Origin: Hyphomicrobiales bacterium
GTDB lineage: Bacteria > Pseudomonadota > Alphaproteobacteria > Rhizobiales > Beijerinckiaceae
Assembly: GCA_900473415.1 (NCBI GenBank)
Contig: UCLR01000007.1
Span: forward strand, 62,001-126,000
Length of the DNA: 64,000 nt
Reading direction: 5' to 3'
The notes beneath the pieces were generated by a model, which ran no database searches, was not told the DNA's origin, and saw nothing but the letters and a program-made list of their open reading frames with translations. The first letter of the stretch is position 1; each line of letters opens with the position of its first letter. Position numbers and translations under genes: made by a program. This document shows, in pieces, positions 45,420-52,801 of this stretch.

Positions 45420-46253
45420 ATGATCGGCCGTGAAGATCCCCGCCTGCGGGACCGCGACGGGTTGGGGCGCAAACTCGCGGAAGCTGCAAGATTGAGCGCG
45501 GCCGTCCTGCTGGCGAAGCGGGCGGCGCGTGACGTCAAGCTCAAGTCGGACGGCTCGCCCGTCTGTTCCGCCGACCTCGCGGCCGACCATGCGGCGAAGG
45601 ACGCGCTTGCGCGGCTTCTGCCCGGCTTTCCGGTCGTCAGCGAGGAGACCGCCGACAGCGCTGCGCCCGGCGCGGTCTTCATCCTGCTCGATCCCCTCGA
45701 CGGTACGCGCGAGTTCCTCGCTGGCGGCGACAGCTATTGCGTCGCGATCGCCGTGGTGCGCGAGGGCAGGCCGATCGCCGGCGCGATCGCTGCGCCCGAG
45801 ATGGGTCGGCTCTGGTTTGCGGGCGAGCACGCCTTTGTGCAGGATTTTGCTGCAGACGGGTCCGTGGTGGGCGCTGAGCGTCCGGCCGCGGTCCGCGACC
45901 TGCCCGGCGAGGGGCCGGTGGTGCTGGTCAGCCGCTTCCATGGCGACGGCCGCAGCGACGACATCACGAAGACGATGTGCTGCGGCAAAGGTATCCCCAT
46001 GTCGTCGGCGGTGAAGTTCGGCATGATCGCCTCGGGCGAGGCCGACCTGCATGTCCGCTGCGGGCAGACCATGGAATGGGACATCGCGGCGGGTGACGCC
46101 ATTCTCTCGGCGGCGGGCGGCATCGTGCTGACGCTCGACGGGGCATTGCCACGCTATGGCGTGGTCGAGCGTCAGTTCCGCAATCCGCCCTTCGTCGCGG
46201 CTTCGAGCGAGGCCCTCGCGCGCAAAGCGATCGCGGGCGATCCTGGCTGCTAG
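45420..46253 (+). CDS. cysQ: 3'(2'),5'-bisphosphate nucleotidase CysQ / inositol-monophosphatase family
   Basis: A 277-residue Mg2+-dependent phosphatase that hydrolyses 3'-phosphoadenosine 5'-phosphate to AMP, clearing a by-product of sulfate assimilation. Metal-binding motifs are visible: FPVVSEETAD, LLDPLDGTREFLAGGDSYCVAIAVV and TMEWDIAAGDAIL. I choose ATG 45420 because GAAGGA lies six bases upstream; an in-frame ATG at 45402 has a poorer site. Other inositol-monophosphatase-family roles (inositol or histidinol phosphate) are the alternatives, but DGTREFL favours CysQ. Confidence 0.88.
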   Translation: MIGREDPRLRDRDGLGRKLAEAARLSAAVLLAKRAARDVKLKSDGSPVCSADLAADHAAKDALARLLPGFPVVSEETADSAAPGAVFILLDPLDGTREFLAGGDSYCVAIAVVREGRPIAGAIAAPEMGRLWFAGEHAFVQDFAADGSVVGAERPAAVRDLPGEGPVVLVSRFHGDGRSDDITKTMCCGKGIPMSSAVKFGMIASGEADLHVRCGQTMEWDIAAGDAILSAAGGIVLTLDGALPRYGVVERQFRNPPFVAASSEALARKAIAGDPGC

Positions 46254-46263
46254 AGCCTAACTC

Positions 46264-46791
46264 TCACCGCGCCACGAAGCGCCGCACCGAATTCCAGCGA
46301 TCCTTGGCCTGCGCCAGCAACCCGGCATTCTGCAGGAAGCGGTGGCGGTTCTCCGCGGTGCGGAAGAGGAAGAGTCGTGAACCGATGATGGCATACTGGC
46401 TCGGGTCGCTGTCGACCGCGGCACCTTCGGCGACCCCCGTCGGATCGAAGCCCGCGAAGGCGGGCGCATAGATCGCCGGCGCGTCCCGGAAAGCTTCGAG
46501 ATTGGCCTGCGAGGCGAAGCGCCAGACGATGCCGTCCTGCACCAACTCGTACTCGGGCGAGCCGGCCGTGGGCCTGCCGCCGAGGCGATAGGAGACCGGG
46601 TCGAAGCCGTTGATCGCAAGCCCGGTGCGCAGGTCGCGCTGCATCACCTCGCCCAGAGCGGGCAGTTCGGGCAGGCCTGCCGGCAGTCCGGGAGCGCCCG
46701 GGGTACTGGCGCGCGCGACGAGGCCGGCACCGGCCAGCCAAAGGCAGCAGGCGGCCAGCGGCAGCCCGCCCCGCCATGTTGCGGCCTTCAT
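46264..46791 (-). CDS. Exported YHS-domain-like protein
   Basis: A 175-residue protein with a signal peptide (MKAATWRGGLPLAACCLWL, ending near ARAS at 31). The mature part follows the YHS pattern: LRTGLAINGFDPVSYRLGGRPTAGSPEYELVQDGIVWRFASQANLEAFRDAPAIYAPAFAGFDP, then a second related half, YAIIGSRLFLFRTAENRHRFLQNAG. Two consecutive YHS-like units are usual in this family. YHS domains often occur with metal or redox proteins, but the function here is unknown. I take ATG 46791 because it starts exactly at the signal peptide. It is convergent with cysQ, 10 bases apart. Confidence 0.75.
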   Translation of the reverse strand: MKAATWRGGLPLAACCLWLAGAGLVARASTPGAPGLPAGLPELPALGEVMQRDLRTGLAINGFDPVSYRLGGRPTAGSPEYELVQDGIVWRFASQANLEAFRDAPAIYAPAFAGFDPTGVAEGAAVDSDPSQYAIIGSRLFLFRTAENRHRFLQNAGLLAQAKDRWNSVRRFVAR

Positions 46792-47085
46792 CGCACCAAA
46801 TCTTCGCAAGCCCGATTCCTCGCGAGTCGAATCCTCGCAAGCGCTCGCCGGGCCTGCTCTGTCTCCGATCTTCATCCCTTGGATAGATTTGCAGCGTATC
46901 AAACCCGTTACCGAATTGATTCGTATTCGCCGGGTGTCGCTGTTTGCGCGCCGGGCGATCGGCGGTCAGCCCAGGATCGGCCCGCCTTCCGGCCCCTATC
47001 GCATCCGTCCGGAGCGGATCGGCCGGACGATCAAACCGCCGTCGGCGCCGGGCATTGGCCTGGCCCCTGTCCGGAGATCTTGTTC

Positions 47086-47703
47086 ATGAACCAAACCCGC
47101 CGCACTCTCATCACGGGCGGACTAGCCGTCGCCGGTACGAGCCTGACGGGCCTTTCCGCCCCGGCGCTCGGCCAAGTCCGCGGCAATCAAGGCTACGGCA
47201 ATCAAGGGTACAGCGACCAGCGTTCCTTCTCCCAGAACGAGCTCGTCTCCTCGGGGCACAAGTTCTTCGGCAATGTCTCGCGCGGCCTCGCGCTGACGAT
47301 CGAGGAAGCGGTGCGGCGCTGGGGCGAGCCCAATGGCTATGTGCTCGGCCAGGAAGCGTCCGGCGCCTTCGTCGGCGGGCTGCGCTTTGGCGAAGGCACG
47401 CTCTACACCCGCAATGCCGGGGATCGCCGCGTGTTCTGGCAGGGGCCCTCGATCGGCTTCGACTTCGGCGGCGAAGGCGCCCGCACCATGATGCTGGTCT
47501 ACAACCTGCCGGTGGTCGATGCCCTCTACCAGCGCTTTGCCGGCGTGGATGGTTCGGCCTATTTCATCGGCGGATTCGGCTTCACGGCGCTGGTCGCGGA
47601 AGGCGTCACTGTTGTGCCGATCCGCACCGGCGTCGGCTGGCGGCTCGGTGTCAATCTCGGCTATCTCAAGTTCACGCCGAGCGCGACCTGGAACCCGTTC
47701 TAG
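47086..47703 (+). CDS. DUF1134 family Tat-exported protein
   Basis: A 205-residue protein of unknown function, conserved in Alphaproteobacteria. Residues 1-29 form a twin-arginine signal (NQTRRTLITGGLAVAG, ending ALGQ). A Gly/Asn/Gln-rich segment follows (QGYGNQGYSDQRSFSQNELVSSGHKFFG). The DUF1134 domain includes RGLALTIEEAVRRWGEPNGYVLGQEASGAFVGGLRFGEGTLY and GPSIGFDFGGEGARTMMLVYNLP, ending VGWRLGVNLGYLKFT. It may be a periplasmic ligand-binding or structural protein. GGAG lies eight bases before ATG 47086. It stands alone. Confidence 0.9.
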   Translation: MNQTRRTLITGGLAVAGTSLTGLSAPALGQVRGNQGYGNQGYSDQRSFSQNELVSSGHKFFGNVSRGLALTIEEAVRRWGEPNGYVLGQEASGAFVGGLRFGEGTLYTRNAGDRRVFWQGPSIGFDFGGEGARTMMLVYNLPVVDALYQRFAGVDGSAYFIGGFGFTALVAEGVTVVPIRTGVGWRLGVNLGYLKFTPSATWNPF

Positions 47704-47834
47704 GCCGGCGCGTTCCGGCGCACGCATCCCCAGGCCGGGAGCGTTAGGGCAGATGGCGACATTCTCTGGCCAAGGCGGGGCGGCCATGGCAAGTTCCGCC
47801 GGAGCCGGTGTTGCGTAGCCAGGAGCCCTGAGCC

Positions 47835-48905
47835 TTGATCGAAGCCGCCATGCTGTTCGCGCTGGGCTTCCTCTGCGCGAGCCTGCTTGCGTTGGCCGCC
47901 GTTCCGGCCCTATCGCGACGGGCCGACCGCTTGGCGCGCAAGCGCGCCGAAGCGGCCTTTCCCTTGTCTCTTGCCGAGATCGCCGCTGACCGGGACCATT
48001 TGCGGGCGGAGCTTGCGCTGCGGATGCGCGCGGTCGAGCAGGAGGCCGAGCGCGGTTTCGCCGCCAAGGCGGGCGCGATGCAGGAACTTGGTCAGCGCGA
48101 CATGACGATCGGCCGGCTGGGGCGCGAGCGTGGCGAGCGCGACCAGAGGATCGGTGAGCTCGAAGGCGAGCTGGCCGCGACCCGCAGCACGCTCGACGAG
48201 ACCCGCGCCGCGCTCGAAAAGGAGCAGGCCGGGCATGCCGGAACGACCGCGAACCTGGACAAGCGAGCTGCCGACCTGGCGAGCCTGGAGCAGAGCCTGG
48301 CCGAGACCAAGACCGCCCTGACGAGTACCGCCGCGGAGCTCGGCACGCGCGACGAGGAGCTCAAGCGCCAGCGCGACGAGGCCGAGCAGATCGGGGCACG
48401 ACTGGCCGGCCGCGAGAGCGAGCTCGCCGCCAGCCGCGATGACTATGGGGCGTTGCGCGTTGCCCAGGTCGAGGACAGGACGCGGATCATGGTGCTGCAG
48501 GGCGAGCGCGACCAGCTCGCTGCCCGCCTCGCCGGCGTCGAGGAGCGGCTTTCCCGCAGCGAAGCGGCGCTGGCGAAGGAGGCGCAGAACGGCGAGCAGG
48601 CGCTGGCCGCCGCGCAGGAGGAGCTGGCCGTCGCCCGGGCTAAGCACCAGAAGGAGGTCGCTGCCGTGCAGGATGGCCAGCGGGAGCGCGATGCCCAAGC
48701 CGAGATGCTGCGTGCCGAACTCCGAACGCTCGAAGGCGCTTTAAACCATGGCCGTGAGGAGCGGGAACGGCTGCGGGAGGAGATTTCCGGACTGCGCAAG
48801 ACCGGTCCCGACGAGAGGCAGGACAATGCTGCGCTGCGCCAGGAGATCGTGCGGCTCGCGGACCGGCTGATGAGCCTGCCGCCGAAGCAGGAAGCGGCGG
48901 AATAG
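47835..48905 (+). CDS. Membrane-anchored coiled-coil protein of unknown function
   Basis: A 356-residue protein with a TTG start supported by AGGAG nine bases upstream. Residues 2-26 form one transmembrane helix. Nearly all the rest (about 35-340) is predicted coiled coil with heptad-like E/R/L/A repeats (ELEGELAATRSTLDETRAALEKEQ, ERDQLAARLAGVEERLSRSE), and it ends in a short polar tail. I recognise no enzymatic domain. Similar single-pass coiled-coil proteins occur in Hyphomicrobiales, and a structural role at the cell envelope or pole is possible. It lies 78 bases before the PfkB kinase gene. Confidence 0.8.
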   Translation: MIEAAMLFALGFLCASLLALAAVPALSRRADRLARKRAEAAFPLSLAEIAADRDHLRAELALRMRAVEQEAERGFAAKAGAMQELGQRDMTIGRLGRERGERDQRIGELEGELAATRSTLDETRAALEKEQAGHAGTTANLDKRAADLASLEQSLAETKTALTSTAAELGTRDEELKRQRDEAEQIGARLAGRESELAASRDDYGALRVAQVEDRTRIMVLQGERDQLAARLAGVEERLSRSEAALAKEAQNGEQALAAAQEELAVARAKHQKEVAAVQDGQRERDAQAEMLRAELRTLEGALNHGREERERLREEISGLRKTGPDERQDNAALRQEIVRLADRLMSLPPKQEAAE

Positions 48906-48983
48906 CGTTCCCCTTTTCCGGCCGATGCTCTAGGAAGCGGGCTTCCCGGCGCGCATGCGTCTTCTGAATGGTTCTCAAGCCCC

Positions 48984-49922
48984 GTGACCGACAGCCATTT
49001 CGACCTTCTGTGCCTGGGCGAGCCGCTCGGCGAGTTCAACGCGACCCGCGCCGAGACCGGCGCCTTCCTATTCGGGCATGGCGGTGACACCTCGAACTGC
49101 GCGGTGGCCGCGGCACGGCAGGGCATGTCGGTCGGTTATCTCGGGGCGCTCGGCGATGATGCCGCCGGCCATTCGCTCCGCGCGCTGTGGAAGCGGGAAG
49201 GCGTGGACGATACACAGGTCCCGACCCATCCGAGCGCGCCGACCGGTCTCTATTTCGTCGATCACGGCCCCTCGGGCCATGTCTTCTCCTATCTGCGCGC
49301 CGGCTCGGCCGCGAGCCTCTACGGTCCGCGCGATCTGCCGCATGACGTGATCCGCTCCGCCCGCATCGTCCAGGCTTCCGGCATCAGCCAGGCGATCTCG
49401 GCGACTGCTTGCGATGCCGTGTTCGAGGCCTTCGACATCGCCCGCCAGGCCGGCGTGCTCACGGCTTACGACACCAATCTGCGCCTCAAGCTCTGGCCGC
49501 TGACGCGCGCCCGCGCCATCATCCACGCTGCCTGTGGCATGGCCGATATCGTGCTGCCCGGCCTCGACGATGCGACGCAGCTCACGGGGCTCAACAATCC
49601 GGACGCGATTGTCGATTTCTACCTTGGCCTGGGCGCGCGGGTCGTGGCGCTGACGCTTGGCCATGAGGGCTCGCTGGTGGCGACGCCGATCCGGCGCGAG
49701 CGCTTCCGGCCGATCAAGGTCAATGCGATCGACGCCACCGGCGCGGGCGACTGCTATGACGGTGCCTTCCTGGCCGAATACCTGCGCACGGGCGATGCGT
49801 TCGCCGCCGGCGCCTATGCCAACGTCGCCGCGGCGCTCTCGACTCAAGGCTATGGTGCGGTGGCGCCGCTGCCGAGCCGCGCCGATGTCGAGGCACGCAT
49901 CGCTGCCGAGGCGCAGGGCTGA
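48984..49922 (+). CDS. kdgK: PfkB-family sugar kinase, probably 2-dehydro-3-deoxygluconokinase
   Basis: A 312-residue ribokinase-fold enzyme with a GTG start. N-terminal LCLGEPLGEFNATR, GGDTSNCAVAAARQGMSVGYLGALGDDAAGHSLRALWKREGV (PfkB signature 1) and the C-terminal signature NAIDATGAGDCYDGAF with the catalytic aspartate are clear. YDTNLRLKLWP is typical of the 2-keto-3-deoxygluconate kinase group, which phosphorylates KDG in Entner-Doudoroff-like sugar acid catabolism. No aldolase is adjacent, so the substrate is tentative. The stop overlaps the next start by one base. Confidence 0.85.
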   Translation: MTDSHFDLLCLGEPLGEFNATRAETGAFLFGHGGDTSNCAVAAARQGMSVGYLGALGDDAAGHSLRALWKREGVDDTQVPTHPSAPTGLYFVDHGPSGHVFSYLRAGSAASLYGPRDLPHDVIRSARIVQASGISQAISATACDAVFEAFDIARQAGVLTAYDTNLRLKLWPLTRARAIIHAACGMADIVLPGLDDATQLTGLNNPDAIVDFYLGLGARVVALTLGHEGSLVATPIRRERFRPIKVNAIDATGAGDCYDGAFLAEYLRTGDAFAAGAYANVAAALSTQGYGAVAPLPSRADVEARIAAEAQG

Positions 49923-50782
49923 TGACCGTTCCGGTGCTGCCGCAGGCGGGCGAACTGCTCGCCCGCTACGATGTGTTGATCAGCGACGTCTGGGGTGTCG
50001 TCCATGACGGGCTATGGGCTTTGGAGCCGGCCTGCACGGCGCTCGCCGCCTTCCGCGCCGGCGGTGGCACGGTGGTGCTGCTGTCGAATGCGCCGGCGCC
50101 TTCCGAGCAGGTCGCGACGCTGCTCGACAAGAAGCGCGTGCCGCGGAATGCGTGGGACCGGCTAGTCACCTCCGGCGACGTCACGCGCGCGCTGATCGCC
50201 GAGAGCCACCACCGGCTCGTCTACCATATCGGCTGGGAGAGCGACCGCTCGGTCTTCGCCGGACAGGATGTCGAGCTGGTGGAGGAGGAGAGGGCGGATA
50301 TCGTCGTCGCCACCGAGCTCTTCGACTATCGCACCGAGCAGCCCGAGCAGTATCGCCCGCTGCTGGCCCGCTTCGCGGCGCGCGGCCTGCCCTTCGTCTG
50401 CGGCAATCCCGATCTCGTCGTGCATGTCGGCGAGGATCTGCTGCCCTGTGCCGGGGCGCTGGCGATGATCTATGAGGAGCTCGGCGGTTCGGTCGCCTGG
50501 GCGGGCAAGCCCTATCGCCCGGCCTATGATCTCGCGCTCACCGCCGCCGCCGAGGCGCGCGGTGGCCGCGCTGCCGAGGCCGGCAGGGTACTGGTGATCG
50601 GCGACGCAGTGCGGACCGACCTCGCAGGGGCGCGGATGATGGGCTTCGACAGCCTGTTCATCGCCGGCGGCATCCACCGCGACGAGACGATGGACGATGG
50701 CGCGGTCGATCCGGCCGGGCTCGCCAGGGTGCTCGAGGGCCTGCCCGTCCAGCCGGTCGCGGCGATGGCGGCGCTCGCATAA
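49922..50782 (+). CDS. HAD-superfamily hydrolase, class IIA (TIGR01459 type)
   Basis: A 286-residue phosphatase-like protein. Motif I reads YDVLISDVWGVVHDG (D22 in DVWG, characteristic of this subfamily). Motif II is VVLLSNAPAPSEQV, and the C-terminal motif is WAGKPYRPAYDLAL followed by VLVIGDAVRTDLAGARMMGFDSLFIAGG. Related class IIA enzymes act on p-nitrophenyl phosphate, glycerol phosphate or pyridoxal phosphate; no physiological substrate is known. It is translationally coupled to the sugar kinase, suggesting a sugar-phosphate substrate. Confidence 0.88.
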   Translation: MTVPVLPQAGELLARYDVLISDVWGVVHDGLWALEPACTALAAFRAGGGTVVLLSNAPAPSEQVATLLDKKRVPRNAWDRLVTSGDVTRALIAESHHRLVYHIGWESDRSVFAGQDVELVEEERADIVVATELFDYRTEQPEQYRPLLARFAARGLPFVCGNPDLVVHVGEDLLPCAGALAMIYEELGGSVAWAGKPYRPAYDLALTAAAEARGGRAAEAGRVLVIGDAVRTDLAGARMMGFDSLFIAGGIHRDETMDDGAVDPAGLARVLEGLPVQPVAAMAALA

Positions 50783-50888
50783 CGCTAAAATGCCCGCGGC
50801 CGGCGTGACCGGTTCGGTACGTTGACCTGTTACCTTGCAGCGCGCGTGATTTGATTCACGATTGCCGTCTGCAGGGAGGTCAATGGGA

Positions 50889-52439
50889 ATGCCAGCTCTT
50901 CCGTGCATCTTGCGGGGTGCCATGCTCGCCACCGGCCTGTGCCTCGCGGCGCTGGTTCCGTTGCGGGCGCAAGCCGCCGGGCCCGACGCTGCCGCCATCG
51001 AGAAGCTCATTCCCGAGCTGGAAAAGCAGGTCGTGGCGGGGATGCAGGCGTTCTCCGTCCCGGGCGTCGCGATCGGCATCGTCCATGACGACAAGCTGAT
51101 CTATACCAAGGGTTTCGGCGTGCGCCGTGCCGGCGAGGCAGCTCCCGTGACGGCCGAGACGATCTTCCAGGTCGGCTCCACGACCAAGGCGTTCTTCGCC
51201 ACGACGCTCGCGCAGGCGGTCGATGCCGGAAAGCTGAAATGGTCGGATCCGGTGGCGGATCATCTGCCGGAATTCCAGCTCGCCGATCCCTGGGTCAGCC
51301 GCGATTTCCGCGTGCTCGACCTCGCGGCGCAGCGCAGCGGACTGACAGCCTACGTCAATGACGGGCTCACCTTCCTCGGCTTCGACAAGGCGACATTGAT
51401 CCGCTCGCTGCGGAGCGCCCCGCAGACCGCCATCTTCCGCTCCGAGTTCCGTTATCTCAACATCACGCATCTGGCTGGCGGCGAGATCGTCGCGGCCGTC
51501 AATGGCGAGCGCAGCTGGTTCGCGTCGCTCAAGCGGACCCTGCTCGATCCGCTCGGCATGGCGTCGACATCGGCGACGCCCGAGGCGATCGAAGCGACCG
51601 AGAACCACGCCACCGGCCACCGGCTCGAGGACAAGCCCGTGCCGATTCCGTTTCACGCGGCCTTTCCCTACGCCATGGGTCCGGCCGGAGCCCTGAACTC
51701 CAACGTGCCCGACATGGCGAGATGGCTGCGCCTGCAGCTCGGTCGCGGCCAGTTCGGCGAAAAGGTGCTCGTCTCGGAAGCCAATCTCGACGTCACCTGG
51801 ACGCCGCGCGTCGCGCTGGGCGAGCGGCTGAGCTACGCTGTGGGCTGGTGCGTGCTGGCGACCCCGCATGGCCGCGTGATCTGGCACAATGGTGGCACCA
51901 ACGGCTTCGGCGCCCACGTCGGCTTCCTGCCCTATGCCAAGACAGGCATCGTCATCCTGACCAATATCGATGCCCCCGGCCTGGCGGATTCGCTGGCGCA
52001 ATGGTTCTACGACCGGGTGCTCGACAATCCTGCGGTCGACAACGTCGCGCTCGGTGCAGCCGTCGACCGCAAGCAACGGGAGCAGGCACGTCAGGAGGTC
52101 CTCGCCACCGGCCCCTTGCCGTCGGATGCCAAGGCGCTGGAGGGCAGCTACGCCTCGTCCATCCTGGGAACGGCCACCGTGTCGCTGAACGGCGGGCGGC
52201 TGCAGGCGGTGCTGGAGCGCACCGAGGCGCGGCTGCTGCTCGACGCCGGCCGCGACGATCCAAGCCTCTTTGCCGTGCGTATCGCGCCCGAGGGCGTCTA
52301 TGCGCCGATCGTAGCGACCACGGGCGACAGCCCCGTGGCGACGATCCGCTTCGAGCGCGACGCCGTCGGCCGGGTGACGGGCTTCCGCTTCCTCGACCCG
52401 ACGCTGCCTCACAGCTTCACGCGACAGGAGGCCGAGTGA
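50889..52439 (+). CDS. Exported serine hydrolase, class C beta-lactamase/esterase family
   Basis: A 516-residue periplasmic protein: signal peptide 1-30 (ends AQAAG), beta-lactamase domain to about 370, and a C-terminal DUF3471-like beta domain (about 400-510). The catalytic motifs are S97-T-T-K100 (QVGSTTKAF) and Y188-L-N190 (FRYLNITH), with an HNGG motif in place of KTG (VIWHNGGTNGFG). These enzymes are usually esterases or D-aminopeptidases rather than true beta-lactamases. The start at ATG 50889 is favoured by GGAGG nine bases upstream; ATG 50883 is too close to it. The next gene overlaps by one base. Confidence 0.88.
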   Translation: MPALPCILRGAMLATGLCLAALVPLRAQAAGPDAAAIEKLIPELEKQVVAGMQAFSVPGVAIGIVHDDKLIYTKGFGVRRAGEAAPVTAETIFQVGSTTKAFFATTLAQAVDAGKLKWSDPVADHLPEFQLADPWVSRDFRVLDLAAQRSGLTAYVNDGLTFLGFDKATLIRSLRSAPQTAIFRSEFRYLNITHLAGGEIVAAVNGERSWFASLKRTLLDPLGMASTSATPEAIEATENHATGHRLEDKPVPIPFHAAFPYAMGPAGALNSNVPDMARWLRLQLGRGQFGEKVLVSEANLDVTWTPRVALGERLSYAVGWCVLATPHGRVIWHNGGTNGFGAHVGFLPYAKTGIVILTNIDAPGLADSLAQWFYDRVLDNPAVDNVALGAAVDRKQREQARQEVLATGPLPSDAKALEGSYASSILGTATVSLNGGRLQAVLERTEARLLLDAGRDDPSLFAVRIAPEGVYAPIVATTGDSPVATIRFERDAVGRVTGFRFLDPTLPHSFTRQEAE

Positions 52440-52786
52440 TGATCGTCCGGAACGGGATTATCGCCGCCGTTTTTGCCTCGACGGCTTTGGTCAGCGGCGC
52501 GGAGGCGGCGCCTGCTGCTTCGGCTCCGGCCGTCGTCCTGCCCGGCGAACTGCCGGTCCAACAGGCGAAGTCGCTGATCCGCGATTTCTTCAAGAGCCTC
52601 GGGGACGATGACGACGACGGCTTCGTCCATGACGACCATTACGACTGGCAGGCCTATCGTGACTCGACTTCGCGTAAGGAGAGGGTGCGGGACTATCTGC
52701 GCATGCAAAACGAGATGCAGAAGGACGCCTTCCGGGCCCAGAAGAACGCCCAGAAGGAGATGATCAAGCGCCAGCGCGGCTGGTAG
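52439..52786 (+). CDS. Small exported protein with an Asp-rich segment
   Basis: A 115-residue protein of unknown function. It has a signal peptide of about 24 residues (ends SGAEA), a Pro/Ala linker, then QQAKSLIRDFFKSLGDDDDDGFVHDDHYDWQAYRD, an acidic, possibly metal-binding stretch, and a highly charged helical tail rich in K, R, Q and M. AGGAGG lies eight bases upstream of the ATG. It overlaps the serine hydrolase stop by one base (TGATG), so the two are expressed together. I do not recognise the family. Confidence 0.75.
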   Translation: MIVRNGIIAAVFASTALVSGAEAAPAASAPAVVLPGELPVQQAKSLIRDFFKSLGDDDDDGFVHDDHYDWQAYRDSTSRKERVRDYLRMQNEMQKDAFRAQKNAQKEMIKRQRGW

Positions 52787-52801
52787 GGATCAATCCTTCC
52801 A

